Positions 49,322 through 61,653 are shown, numbered from the stretch's first letter. The stretch is DNA of 64,000 bases from Rhodosorus marinus (GCA_029953675.1 JAMWBK010000001.1:533001-597000), one strand, 5' to 3'. Translations and numbers: made by a program. Notes: generated from the letters alone by a model not told the origin.

Positions 49322-51061
49322 ACCCTCCAGCGAGATAAAACCCTTCCCAAAAAGGAAGCTAAACCTTTCTTATCAACTCCCCAAACACCCGCAGCTCAAT
49401 CCGCGTCTACCAGCCAGAAAACGGCGAAAAGAGAAAAACCCTAACGGAACTGACTTTTGAGAAAACACCTTTCCACAAGAACAAGGAAACCCTCTTTCCA
49501 ATACTATTAGGCCACAACCTCCACCAAATTAGAAGCTCCCTCCTCCCTAAAACAAAAACTCCCAGAACAAACTTTTACGAACGCCCCCAAAGAAGTAGAT
49601 TTATCCCCTCCCAGATCACAGCCACTTCGTTTCAACTTATACCTTTATGCCCATCTACAATTCGAAAAACACTTGGGCCGGCCCGCCAAATATTAGCCCG
49701 CAGAAGCACCCAAATCACAGGAAATACAAATCTTTTTTATTCATTCATCCAACGGGTATAATTGATAGGATAGAATATGTATAGCGTGAATTTCAGGAAT
49801 AATGTCCTGTATATGAGGAGCGGAAAATTATCTCAACTACCCCTGATATGACTATCAGGACCTTCCAAAAATAAATACAATGCGGTTCTTAAATACAAAT
49901 CTTCCGGCCTTAATTGGAAGCCGTCTAAAACTCTAGTTTATGTATTTTTGAAAAAAATATTTTGGTTTTTGTTCCAGATATACGATCTGTGGAACCCCCC
50001 CGGGTGATATCCGAAAAAAAGCTGAGGTGGTTAGGTGAAAGTTTTTTTGACGAGACGTGATATTTTATCCAACCGGAGGCCAAGAAAGCTCTAATCTTGG
50101 CGACATCGAATGGGGACTCCACAAATAAGGAGCCGGAGTCCACTGTTCCGTTCCTTCCCACCCCCCAAAATTTCATTCATGTTTAAGGTAAGAAGCTATG
50201 AAACAATCGCTAAAGGGATTTCAACTACCCCTCAAGGGGCTGCGGATTTCGACCCCGGCGTAGATTCCTCCTATAACTTTGGTCGATATTTTATCCCCCC
50301 CCTGCCCAGAACAAGAGGCAATTCTGAAGTCATGCTAAAATTATCTATATACGAATAATTGGAAAGCAGTGTTTGGATCCGCGACGGGTTTGGCAGAAGT
50401 TTATTCTGAGCCACAACAAACAAAATATTGAAGTTGCCACTTTCGCCTTAAGAACGCCGAGGCACGAAGATTTTGCGCTATATGTCCAGAATAGGTATAA
50501 AAAAACGAAAAAAAGCCTCGACCTCGATCAATTCGCTCCGACGCGAGGATCTTCCACGACAATCGGTCTCTTAAATATAGAGCGTACTGCTCTAGAACTA
50601 CTTTTACGTTAGAGGTTAATTACACCCAAAATTATTGGTCTTGTCCAACGGCTTCTTTTTTTTTTCTTTTTGTTTTTAGGGTCACTACTTCAAAAATGAT
50701 GCTCAGAGACGACAGACAGCCGAAGTCCGCATTTCCATAGATTTGTTTTTCTCATATTATTTAGATGGTACCCATTTAGGCGTTTGTCTCATAGGAGATC
50801 GTCTTCTCAAACATAAGTTTTCCAAAACAAAATTTGTTAATCGGAGTACTCGAATTCAGAAATTATTGGCGCTACTATATTGATTGATTAAGATCATTAT
50901 TATTTATTGATTGAACTGAACATCAGGGAGTGCCGTGCGTGTGTATTTTTGTCGGTCCGTCGCTTCCACTGGATGAGAATTCGACCTGGCAGTGGGGACC
51001 CGTAGGCTCTACAAGCACGGTGACTTCAATAAAAACATGACCACACTATAAATATGCTGTC
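49322..51061. other. Intergenic region
   Basis: C/A-rich DNA upstream of the SANT-like gene, then AT-rich DNA. No supported gene. Confidence 0.45.
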
Positions 51062-51280
51062 TCACTCGATCGGTTCCCATTTTTTTGGTGTTTGCACGGA
51101 GAATACCGTCCCGGGTATCCTCTCCAGTTCGATGCGCTTTTGGAACAGGCGCGACTGTAGGTACGCGCATCCTTCATCATCATACATGGTGTAGTTCACG
51201 CTGCTGGACTCAGCGTCAGCTATCCCATATTCTACGAACCAAGATTTCAACGTCGCCGTATCTTTGGGGAACTGGCGCAA
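51062..51280 (-). other. Alternative last exon of the PPR gene (candidate)
   Basis: Directly after the TAG at 51304-51302 the same frame stays open for 80 codons to a stop at 51062. The peptide has ordinary protein composition (for example VEYGIADAESSSVNYTMYDD and RIPGTVFSVQTPKKW). A 75-nt intron from 51355 (ACT|GTACAA) to 51281 (CTGGCAG) would remove the TAG and join it in frame. The choice between the two ends, or readthrough, cannot be settled here. Confidence 0.45.
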
Positions 51281-51301
51281 CTGCCAGGAACGATTGCGCT
51301 G

Positions 51302-54300
51302 CTACGTCGCTGCGTTCTTCGCCTTCCAGTCTTCGAGAAATTTTGCCACTTGTACAGTTCGATCCTGCAATGATCCACCAATATGTTCCCGTATTTTTCT
51401 TAGTTTTGACAGGACTACCTCACCCTCTGAGAGGTTGCCGGATAAGCAGTTTGCCAGGAACAGCCCTTCCAGATAGTCAGCACAAGCCCCTTCGTCTCCG
51501 CTCATGTCCTCTGGTCGCAGGATCTTGTAAACTGGGAGGATCCTAGTTCTTTGCCCGTTCTCTAACAGCATTTCCATCACATTCAGAGACGACAACAAAT
51601 CAAACGTGATATTGTGGCGATCTCTTGCGGCCACTATCTCTTTCATATCGTAATTGACATTCTTTGCGCAAAGCAGTACGGCCTTTTGTAATACTTCTGC
51701 TGTTGGCTTGACATCCTGGACCTCCATCTCCTGAAGAACAGCTAGTACATCGTTCACGGTTCCACCGAGCTTGTCAATATGTTCTAGCAGCTCTTTAAAC
51801 TGGGCAGGAGATGGAGTCGCACGGTCATCAACAATTTCGAATATAGCTTGTCGTAATCGCGGAGTCTCACGTGCTCTGTAGTACGCCTCCATCAGAAGGG
51901 AGAGCGTCAAAACGCTTGGCTTAATACCCTTTAGACGGTACTCCTCAGCTGTGGTGCTGGCCTTTTTGTACTCGCCTGCTAAGGCGTACTTGCGCAGCAG
52001 CGCGTTTAGCACTTGTACTGATGAAGCAATCCCCAGGGTCCTCATTTCTTCCGTCCGCTTTAACGCCCGCTCTAGTCCTTTCATCCGAACGCACATTTCC
52101 CAGAGTCCAAACGAGTAGAAAGCAAAAACCCGTTAGGTCCTGGTGAGATTATCGTTGAACAAAACAAATTGGAAAGCAGTGTAGAAAACCACACTAACCA
52201 TTCTCTTCATCGCTTTCCAAGATTTTGGAAATAACGATGGCATACGCACTGGCACCGACTCTAACGCGACTCGTCTTCATGGACTTGAACCAAGTCAGAG
52301 TCTCTTCTTCCGTCCCGTGTTCTGCGTATTTCCTCAAAATGGATTCCGCAGCCGTCCTCGAACTCCGAACGTGTTCCTTGACTCTGGCAACTGCGTCCTC
52401 TATTTGACCGTTCTTGGATGTTGTAACAACGAGCAATTCGTTAACAATCTTGGGTTGTAATAGCTTAATTGGCCTCTTCTCGTGCAAATCGTAGAGAGCT
52501 CGAAAATCTTTCTCGTATCCACGTCTCACGGAGTGCAGTCTTAACATAGACTTCAGCAGATCCGCAGATTCCTCGATTCTCTTGCCTTTCAACCTTGATG
52601 CTATTCTCCTAGCTGTCGACAATTCCCCTCGCTCCACGAAGCCGTCGATCGCCGCCGCATGGATCTGATCCATTCGCTTCTGAGCGCCCGGGGCTGTGAA
52701 ACCCTGGGCTCTCTCGAGCAGTTCATTTACCGCTGTTTTAAGTCAACGGGATTGACATTCAGCACCATTTCATACATACGATATCTCTTGCATTTTGATG
52801 AGCTTTTCGGATGAATCCCACCTCGCACATTCCCAGCTGAAGCGTGAAAGAACACCATGGCTCGGAGAATGTCATGGTGGTTAGGATCCACCAACCTCCA
52901 GTTCAGAGACTTGACCATGTCAGATGCCGCTGGAAAATCTCGCCCAGTCGCATACGCTCTAATGCAACTTGCCAGAAATTCCTCAGATGGTTTTAAGCCG
53001 AGTCCGAAAAACTCATCGATGAGCTTCCTCGCTGCATCCACTTCTCCTAACTCAACGTGCGCGTTGATCAACCTTGCGTACGAGGACGAAGTTGGCTCCA
53101 GTCCAACACTTCGAATCGTACCGAGCACATCTCTTGCTTTCTAGTATTCCAAAAAAGACAGAAAACCATTACACAAAGCGCCTGACTTGAGCCATCGAGT
53201 TTCAAACAATGTCGAAGGTTGAGTACAGTACTAACCCGCATGTTGCCAGCACCGGCAAACGCGCTTATGAATGCGTCGTACGTGTCTCCTGTAGCAACGA
53301 ACTGCTTGTCCTGTGTATCCTTTACCAAATGAGTAGGGACAAAGAACAGCTCCTTCAGGATGATGGTAACCATAGTCTCGGAGAAGGCCGATCCACCAAG
53401 GGCTCACCATCCAAAGAGAGGCCAGTTGCGAAGAAAGTGCATTCAAGCCGCAGTGTCTTATGATGTGTATGTACATGGTTTCGGTCTTTGATTCACTGCC
53501 TAGCTTCTTGACGTAGCTCATCGCCGTGTCGTAGTCGTGTTTGAGGCAGATTCGTACGAAGATTTCTCCAAATTCCGAGGAAGGCTTAGCTTCTTCGGAG
53601 GTGATCGTTTTCAGGAGCTCGCCGGTCTGGTTCTGATCGGCTGTTTACAATATAATTGAGAATCGGCCTTTGAGAACTAGGAGCACGCACAAAAAAAAGT
53701 AAAACATGACATCCTCTTCGTTTCTTCTCACCCGATCTGAAGAAGCTGGTTAATAAACAAATCAGGGCTTGGCGCTCGGGGGTACAGCCGCGTGAAAGGA
53801 ATGACTCGACAAGCGCCATCGAAGCCTCCGGATGGTTTGCTGTAGAATGCAACTTGGCGATGTCCTCGAGGTGGTCGTTGTCGAATACTGCGGGGAAGCT
53901 TTGCAGTAGACGATGAAACAGTATCACAGAAAAGCTGCTGTTTTCCATCTTCTTGGAGAGGCTGACCAGTTTCGAGATTGTCTATGATTCAATCGGTTAG
54001 AGGTGTTTTTCATAATACACGATCAGTTTTCGATGCGATGTTTTCAACGCGGCGGCCAGCACCTTAGAGTGCAAAGTACCTCTTGTCTTCTAGGTATCGA
54101 ATGCAAGTCTATCAAATCACAGCTGATTTTCTTAAACGCCATGTGTGGATCGCCACCCGCTTCATCCAAGGTGCGCTGGAGGTCGACGTAGTCATTTCCA
54201 TGCTGACTCTTACCCTGTTGTGCATAGGTAGAGAACCAGCGCACCCGTGGTAGGTTCCTTCCTACTGTCGGCTGGTCCAGTGGCGCTGGGAGAGATTTAA

Positions 54301-54394
54301 ACGCACTTGAAGTTTGAACGCGCAGCCTCAAGAGCCCAGATCGAACCATCTGGAGGAAACCACTCGAGGGTGGCAGTGGACGAAACGACCTCAA
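51302..54394 (-). CDS. Pentatricopeptide-repeat (PPR) protein, organelle-targeted
   Basis: Exons 54394-54080, 53981-53732, 53640-53408, 53376-53236, 53140-52822, 52732-52199 and 52077-51302 give about 855 residues; every junction keeps frame. The N-terminus is Arg/Ser/Leu-rich with no acidic residues before about residue 40, as in a mitochondrial or plastid presequence. The body is helical-hairpin repeats of about 35 residues, for example TYDAFISAFAGAGNMRKARD, SYARLINAHVELGEVDAARK, QVLNALLRKYALAGEYKKAS and LTLSLLMEAYYRARE. PPR proteins bind single-stranded organelle RNA base by base and direct its processing, stability, editing or translation. The target here is unknown. I see no DYW, E or SMR domain. 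At 52,077 the acceptor AAAG|GA is used because closer AGs give stops. The 3' end is ambiguous: see the separate entry at 51062-51280. Confidence 0.88.
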
Positions 54395-55194
54395 CGCTAC
54401 AAGGGCGCTAGCTTAAGCCAATAAACCTCGATTTGGTTAACAGAATCTTCATTCTAAAAAACGCCTGTGAACGATGCGTCTTAGGGCGATCACAAATCAA
54501 GCTCCAAAGACGTGAATACTTCTTACTCTCGCGCAATCGATTTCAAGCCCTTCGAGCTTCTTCTCCGGGCACGCCCGTCCATGGCTCGTCCAAGGATCCT
54601 CGCTAGTGAAGTTACCTTCATTCGCTTCCACTTTCAACGCAACAAACAGCTTCAAACTCTGCGAAGACTCGACCCCAGGTGAAGACCAGCAGATTCTCTG
54701 CGCTCGTCCAGTTGAATATTGAACGCAACGATGCCACATGGGTAGGAAGCGGTTGGGTTCGACTCCTTGTCGCGCTTTTCAAGGAAAAAAAATTGAATAC
54801 GTACTTCAATCACACGCGTTCCTTGTGATTGAAGCCTGCATTCATTGGGACTACGTCCTCCCTTGCTGTACTCTTTAGTTCGTTCACGGTTGCCGCATCC
54901 TTTGGGAGAGCACCAAACTGAGAGCTGTTGAATTGCGCTGGGGTTACCTGACTCATTCCGAGCTGAAACGCGCTCACTATATATCACTGCTGAAGATGGA
55001 TCGGCTTCAGCGACTGAGACCTGGATTTTTTTTTCCGCAGCTCGGCCTGGACAAAATACGTGCAGGCTAGGATGGAAGAGCGAGGGGTGTCTACAGTAGC
55101 GCATTGTATCCTATTAACTAGTAAGCAAGAAGAGTCATACATTGTGATTCACACTCGTAAGGTCATCTACCAAAAAATCACCCCAAAAAAGTTT
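54395..55194. other. Region with a possible small multi-exon gene on the minus strand
   Basis: A 48-codon minus frame at 54956-54810 (start MSQVTPAQFNSSQFGALPKD) has good protein character. So do two more downstream minus-strand stretches: SYPCGIVAFNIQLDERRESA near 54770-54690 and FTSEDPWTSHGRACPEKKLE near 54620-54550. I cannot join them with convincing splice sites or name a family. They may be exons of one short gene. Confidence 0.3.
55185..55190 (-). terminator. Pol III oligo(T) terminator of tRNA-Val
   Basis: Six T on the minus strand, four bases after the tRNA 3' end. Confidence 0.7.
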
Positions 55195-55267
55195 ACTCTC
55201 GCCGAGGCTCGAACTCGGGACCTCCAGCATGTTAGGCTGGCGCTCTAACCAACTGAGCTACGAAAGC
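55195..55267 (-). tRNA. trnV-AAC: tRNA-Val (anticodon AAC)
   Basis: A 73-nt cloverleaf without intron. The acceptor stem is GCTTTCG with CGAGAGT (one G-T at the end and one T-G). The D arm is GCTC-AGTTGGTTA-GAGC. The anticodon arm is CCAGC-CTAACAT-GCTGG with anticodon AAC, read as Val after A-to-I change at the wobble base. The T arm is CCGAG-TTCGAGC-CTCGG. CCA is not encoded, as expected for a eukaryotic nuclear tRNA. The A-box (TAGCTCAGTTGGTTAG) and B-box (GAGTTCGAGCCTC) are intact. Confidence 0.95.
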
Positions 55268-56014
55268 ATTGCAAAAAGTGGGAACTCATATATGATATCA
55301 ATTATTTCAATTAGAACTCATATTAATATCAATTATTTCAATTGCTTGATATGGGAGTTGAAGCTTCGAAGTTCAAGATGAGAAAGGCTTCAGAAGCGGC
55401 TTGAAGGTTTTTAGAGAATTAATGAGTTCTTATACTGAACCATCAGTATTATTTGGCTCGCTCGGTATGCAGAGAGGAGATCACCGAGATGGATCGCGGC
55501 ATGTGTGTGTTTTCATCATCGAAAAAATTTCTATTAACAGCATGTCTTGGATAACGAAACTGACAGCAGTTAGGTCTTTATAGTAAGCACGAACCGGAAG
55601 ACGAGACCGTAGCCTCTGCAGAATTGGTTTGACCAACTCCCAACTCACGCGATGGATCAAAGCTGACTCGTTGTGTTTTAATTACATGTCCGCACGTTCA
55701 TAACCAGGCTGATCGACTTTTTGGAACTCTTTCGGTTGTTTGGTCCTAGTTTTCTGAACGTTGTCAAGCACATTTTCGTTCTAGTGGTTCAGGAGCCGTA
55801 GCATACTTCACCCATTCTGGGCGTTGACTTCATCAGAACAATATTCTTGTGATTGCACCGACTGAAAGTCTCTCGACTCCCGAGGCAACTCGAAAACTGA
55901 CTGAGCGCTACCTGAACAGAAGCATCTTAGTTATATCTTAATAGTACATTTTCCGTCTTTGGGTTCTGTTGAAAAAGTTAGTCTTCGTCCGGATGCCTTC
56001 CCGTGAAAGTGAGG
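55268..56014. other. Spacer with a short tandem duplication upstream of the tRNA
   Basis: Bases 55283-55340 contain two copies of a unit with cores GAACTCATAT and ATATCAATTATTTCAATT, just 5' of the tRNA gene. Nothing else is supported. Confidence 0.5.
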
Positions 56015-57059
56015 TCATTTGAAGGCATCGGCGGGTTTTTGAAATTCGGGGTAGTGTTTCCTGGTTCCGGTGAGCGATTCGTAAACGAACGCACTGAACG
56101 CTATCCCTAGAGACACGCGCAGGGTTCCCCATCCTATGCCTAGCAACCGCTGGGCGTAGACGACCCTCTCCATTTTAGTCGGTTTGTCCATGACTGATGT
56201 CATGAAGCTGGGCAAGGTGTGATGGGAAAGCAGTCACTTAGGATCCATAAACGATTGACAAGCTACCGAAGATGATATCGATCCTCTTACATTCTCAGCG
56301 TATCTAGCATTTTGGGTACGTTAGCATCTTTGGATGAGAAATGCACGTTCCTGACATAGTTAAACGGCGATGAGACGACGGTAGCACAAACCGCTGCAAA
56401 GACATCGTGAAATGCTGTGGGAACGCTCCGCTTGTGGAACCGTCTGCGCAGGGTGTGTCTCAAAGGAGTGTACACAAAACCAAAAGCAATGTCTCGTAGC
56501 AGAGTTGGCTTCACGCCAAGGAAAAAAGCCCCAACACCGTTTTGCGTGTATATCTTTCTCGCGGTCACCCAATAGCTCGCAGAGTCCGAACTAGTGGAGA
56601 CAGGGCAACAAAAGGGCCTTGAGAAACTCTCTCAGACTAGCGTCTTCACATATAAGTTGTTGCCATGACAAACCTCCACATTTTGTACTTGATCGCCGAA
56701 AGCGGGTTCAGAATCAGTCCGTTCATTGCCCCAGCGCAATATCCAGCTAGCATCTCTCTGCCCGTTTGGGACATGTTCACCATTGCGAATAGCTGTCGAG
56801 AAATGTCCTCAAGAGGAAAATACAATCCCCCAGAAAGAGTTCTCTGAAGAAAGGCTTGGCCATAACCCTGAAACGGACTCTTCCAATTCGCAAGGTTCAG
56901 AAACGGACGATTGTTGACGACGCTCAAGTAGAGAGCTCGATCGTACGGGCTGAAAAGCATCGCTTGGAAAGATCCAGCAGCAAGACCAGCAAGAGCCGGG
57001 TTTCGCTCCCAGCCGAAAATCGGCAGCAGGGTTTTTTTCTTTTCAACCTCATATCCCAT
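56015..57059 (-). CDS. Mitochondrial carrier family (SLC25) protein
   Basis: Exons 57059-56674, 56590-56291 and 56207-56015 give about 292 residues in frame, the usual carrier length. Three tandem repeats of about 100 residues are visible, each with a Pro at the end of an odd-numbered helix. Helix 1 shows SPYDRALYLS (PxD), helix 3 shows NPLSAIKYKMW and helix 5 shows SPFNYVRNV. The classical P-x-[DE]-x-x-[KR] signature is only partly kept, with Ser and Asn in place of the acidic residue in repeats 2 and 3. The substrate cannot be inferred and the protein is divergent. GVGAFFLGVKPTLLRDIAFG is the typical matrix-helix G-x-FF-x-G segment. It should sit in the inner membrane of mitochondria or, less often, plastids. 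No presequence is expected and none is obvious. Confidence 0.82.
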
Positions 57060-58289
57060 CGTTCGTGAGTCAAATGAATCACGCCCTCCTCACTCAACCA
57101 CGGGATTCTCTAGAACAATCTAAACGGGAGCGCCCGTACAACCACTCGAAATAATGCCACAGTTCTCCGCTATGCACATCGTTCCAGGAACGAAGCCACC
57201 ATCTCTCTCAAAAAGCCCCCTCACACAAGCCAAAATTCCAGAACCTTGAAAACGTAATCCCCGAACGAAAGCGCCCGGCCTCAATCAGCTAAGATCCTCA
57301 CGTTAAGAACAGCAATTCCCAAAACGCTTCGATCCCGTCAAGAAGACGACTGTCAACGATTGTCAACGTTGTCGTCTTGTGAGGAAACCCCAAACTCTCA
57401 CCTCAAATGCCCACAACGAAGAAGAAACTCACGGTGTAAGAAAAGCCGTTTTCCATGCAAAATTTCTGCAAAAATACTGGATCCAAACAATTTGCATCAA
57501 AATCGATGGCCTTGTTCAACGACCGACGGCAATGCACAGCGGAGATGGGGTTGGGGAAGGAGTTCAGGATATTTTTGTTATCGTTCCGGCTCCAGACGAT
57601 AGTGCTGTAAATGTGAGCTATAGTTGGGAGCGGAATATGAATATGTAGTCCTGCCAGGCTTCTCATAGCCCTTCGCGGATACAGGGAGAACTAGCGTCCC
57701 TGAACAACGGTATTGAGCAGTATGGTACTGGTCGTGTTGACCAACCTCTGCGTCAGGTTCTGACCTATAATCTTTATCATTCCAGCTAGACGGCTGTGCT
57801 GTAGGGGGGCGCTGTAGTTGAGAGCGGAATATGGATATGTAGTCATGCCAAGCTTCCCCTTGCTCTTCGTCGATAGCAACAGGAGATGTGAAAGCTGTGT
57901 TGGCTGATGGATCAGCAAAACAAAACCATCCACAACAATCGGAGGAACAGAACAGGGCGTGTCCCGCTCGACGGTGACCACGTGTAGGGGTTACAAGAAC
58001 GCTGACTGTTGAGAACTCAAAGCGGACCTCAGGGTCAGTCTTGAGCTTTTCAAACAACACGACACAGAACGTTGACCATCGGAGGTTCTCAGTGACGACT
58101 AGTGATTGTCAACGACCGGAAGCGAGAAAAGGGGTTCGTGGACGACAAGAAGATAAGCTACTAATGTAGTCCTGAACCATTTACGGACCCATAGCGGGGC
58201 TAAAACGATGCCGCTCTTGTGATTACACGACTGGAAAGTCGTGAGGAGGCCTTGCAAAAGTTTGGTTTATGTACACCACCAGGAGTCAG
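57060..58289. other. Spacer with a diverged direct repeat
   Basis: Two related stretches of about 75 bases lie near 57595-57665 and 57783-57855, 189 bases apart (core GAGCGGAATATG, then TATGTAGTC(C/A)TGCCA(G/A)GCTTC). A 160-codon minus-strand frame at 57578-58060 spans them but has no domain. No gene is supported. Confidence 0.45.
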
Positions 58290-59518
58290 TCACTGGTCTT
58301 GTACAGGCAGGGATGGGACATCTACAATAAGCCAAGACGATGGCGCCTTCCGCTTCCCGTTCTGAATGTCCATGAGCATCTCCTTGAGCTGCTTCCCAAC
58401 CTCGTAGCTCGGATACTTGTATTCCTGATCAGCATCGTTCTCAAATGTGAGCGATTTGACGCGAGCTATGACAATAGCGGTTCCGCTGAGGAACACCTCT
58501 TCAGCTGACTTCAGCATGTCGACGGTAAGCGGCTCGCTATCAACGACCTCCATCCCGAGCTCGTTTCTGGCCAAATAGATCAGACTAGCACGAGTAATTC
58601 CTTCATGTATCGTCTTCCTCGAAGTATCAGGCGTGTAGAGCTTTCCATCTCGCACGAAGAACAAGTTGGAAGCGGACGCCTCCTCAACGAAGCGTGACTC
58701 GTTAGAGTCTGTGTACAGAACCTAGGTTCAGCAGGTTTCGGATCTAATTCAGTTCTCTTTGCGGAAGTTCGAAAATGCGATGAGCCGTATTTGCACTGTT
58801 CCTCACATCGTCAAAGCCCTTTTCTATGGCAAGCTTCTTGGGTAGCATCGTCGCAGGGTAGTTTCCTGAAGCTTTGACAAACCCTACACCGTCGATGGCA
58901 CTCCTGTTGTAGGTTTCTGTGACGAGCACGCGAAGTCCTCTATCGACGGAGGTGAAGTAGTTTCCAGTGGGGGAGGCGAACACGACGAAGGTGAATTCCT
59001 CAGTTTCCGCAGCGAGCTGACAGTTGGATGCGAAGAGTAGGGGTCGAAGATACAGCGCTCCCTCTCCGCAAGGCGGTACGAAACGTGAGTTGGCAGCAAT
59101 GACCTTGCACATGGCGTCTATGAACAGCTCGTTGTCCATAGCTGCCATGTTCATGCGTTCTGCACTTTGCTTGAACCTCGCAGCACTGAAGGAAACACCA
59201 AGAAAGAGAACCGTCAGGTTTTGGAAGCCGAAGGATCAACATCTGAAATCAATGAAGACCACTCTCATACTTCATATCTGGACGGAACAGCTGGACAGAT
59301 CCGTCCTCGGACCTAAACGCTTTGACTCCTTCGAAAACACTGAAACCATAGTTCAGCGCCGCGGAGGCAGGCTCCACGTCCACAGGCCCGTACTGAACAA
59401 CCTGAAGGTCCTCCCATCGACCAATCTTCGTAGAAAAACGAGAGGTGACCATGAAGTCGGTCTTCGTCTGCGAAAATCCGAGGGAATTCCATTGTATCCC
59501 TTCAATAGGAGTCTCCAT
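58290..59518 (-). CDS. BCAT: Branched-chain amino acid aminotransferase, copy A
   Basis: Exons 59518-59271, 59185-58807 and 58721-58290 give about 352 residues in frame. This is a fold-type IV PLP enzyme: ALNYGFSVFEGVKAFR, FRPDMNAARFKQSAERM (rebuilt across intron 1), GALYLRPLL, the Lys-bearing segment GFVKASGNYPATMLPKKLA (Lys forms the Schiff base), then VEEASASNLFFV and GITRASLIYLA. The enzyme reversibly moves the amino group between Leu/Ile/Val and 2-oxoglutarate. Residues around the catalytic Lys are intact, so it should be active. No presequence is seen (METPIEGIQW), suggesting a cytosolic enzyme or a missed upstream exon. It is a tandem neighbour of copy B, same strand, with the same last-intron position. 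Confidence 0.9.
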
Positions 59519-60342
59519 CTTTAACCTTCCCGTCCGCTAAGAGCCGCAATCCCACTCGCCCAACCTTGGAGGCAGTCATCAACTGACCCCATATCCACTT
59601 CCATCCCACGGCTTCCGAACTACTCTTAAAGTGTCACTCATCTCGTCAATCAAATTTGGCCTCCATATAAAATTAGTTCTTCCAAACAAATATACTTTTC
59701 AATCTTTATTGTGAAACGATTTCTTTTGAGGGTGACGATTAAGTCAAAGTAGCGAATCACCGCGGAGGCAGGCAACCATCTACCAGCTCCAGAGAACCTG
59801 ATATAGACTCGTATTTACGTTACTTGAACGTTTACGATATCCCGTAATCGTGTTTTGTTTGATTTATGTTGAATTCAGAGGGTGCTTAATATCGTCTAAA
59901 ATAAGTATACAGACTTTTATTCGAGCACCGTTGGAACGTGAAAAAAAAGCAAATCGAATCTGACAGCTCTCTCGCATAGTCAGATCTGGGAAGGACGTCG
60001 CAGCCGATCCACCCTGATCTCCCCTGAAACTGTGAGTCTATGACAACTTTTTTCGAGATTCAAGTTTGTTTTCTAGGGCTTTGTTCTAGTAATTTGAGAC
60101 AGGAAATCCCGAGGTTTTCCTTGTTCCGTCCTGGTCGAGGTGCCCTCTCAGGGCTTTTGACCAGAAGCTTTATAGGGTATGAATCTCTTTCTCGCATTCA
60201 ATCATCGCCTGGTCGTTTTGTGCTTCGAGCTTTTGAGGGGGCTTGCTACTGAAGTTACCGGCTCAAGTGCCCGTCCCAGCCAAAGCCGTAGCTGTGCATA
60301 TCGGGATCACGTGGTGAGCACGACCGCAGGTACGCTCCCGGG
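59519..60342. other. Spacer between the two aminotransferase genes
   Basis: About 820 bases that carry the 3' end of copy B and the promoter of copy A. AT-rich to 60,000, then mixed. Nothing coding is supported. Confidence 0.5.
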
Positions 60343-61653
60343 TCAAGTCAGCGGCTCTAAGTCGCTGGGTGTCACTTGAGTGAGCCACCCCTCTGGGGCC
60401 TCTCTCCGCCCAAACTGGATATCCGTTAGAATGACCTTGAGCTCTTGTGCAAGGTCCAAGGATTTGCAAATCACTGCCATTTCCGAATCCGCTTCATGGC
60501 CAATACGCTTCACAGGTGATACGATTACAGCGGTTCCTGTGAAGAACGCCTGCTCTGCTGTGCGCACGAGCTCCACCGGAAGGTCTTCGTCATCTACCAC
60601 CTTCATGCCGAGAACATGCCTGGCGATGTAACATATACTGTCGCATGTTATTCCGTCCAGGATCGTTTTCCGATGCGTGGATGGGGTACGGAGAACACCA
60701 TCCACGAGAGCGAAGAAGTTGGCTGCGGTGCTCTCCTCTACCAATCCTCTACCCTTGGCATCCAAGTACAAAACCTAACCGACGAGTGAAGTGCCTGAGA
60801 CTACTTGGGTTTCACATCGCATCTCACGTTCATAGAGTAGCTTACCAGATCATAGCCACTCTGTCTTGCCTCGGCCATTGATTGCATACACGGAGCGTAA
60901 TTTCCGCCCATTTTTGTGGAGCCAACCCCGTTTGGATAGCTCCGATGAAAGCCCGTCACCAGGCGTACTGCCAGGCCTTCAGGTTTCGAAAAGAATGGAC
61001 CGACTGGTGTTGCATAAACCACCAACCGGAAGACTTTCGAACTGCGAACTCCAAGGTATGGCTCCGTCGCGACAACCAAGGGCCTCAAGTACAGGGCGCC
61101 TCCACTATCATAAGGTGGAACATACGAAGAATTCCAGACACAGCACATTTTTACAGCCCTGACGAAGATCTCCTCTGGAACTTGAGGTATCAGAATTCTT
61201 TCTGCACTCCTCTGAAGTCGTTTTGCATTCTCATCAATTCTAAACATGTGGATAGAGCCATCATCATGTCGGAAAGCCTTGATTCCCTCAAAGATTGTCT
61301 GGCCGTAGTTCAACGCTCCTATCGCGTAGGATAGAAACTGGTTAGCACAGACTACAACTTCCACACAAAATGAAATGAAAAAGAGGACTTTGTGAAGCAC
61401 CTGCAGAGGGTTCAAGCTTGAGCGGGTCGTGAGGAATTGCACGCGGTGCTGACCATTGGGCACCATCTGCTCCATCAGAGATGTCGATGTCGCTAATGAC
61501 CAAACTAGGACACTTCGTATAGCTAAACCTTAGACTACTCCAGTCCAAGTCCTCCCTCGGACTTTCCAAGTAGAGACCTTCTTGCACCATTTCCAACTTA
61601 GAGCCGCCGTCTTCATCCTTCTCGTTTGTCACGATCCCAAACGTCTCCGACAA
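60343..61653 (-). CDS. BCAT: Branched-chain amino acid aminotransferase, copy B
   Basis: Exons 61653-61401, 61318-60846 and 60774-60343 give about 385 residues in frame. The N-terminal ~80 residues contain SPREDLDWSSLRFSYTKCPS, a longer lead than copy A. Intron 1 splits SAG and ALNYG. The core shows ALNYGQTIFEGIKAFR, GALYLRPLVVA, GSTKMGGNYAP (Schiff-base Lys), VEESTAANFFAL and GITCDSICYIA. These are the same motifs as copy A with many substitutions, so the duplication is not recent. The last exon is 432 nt in both copies, with the intron before it at the same codon (D or L before VLY). No presequence is obvious. It should catalyse the same reaction; paralogue specialisation is an inference. 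Confidence 0.9.
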
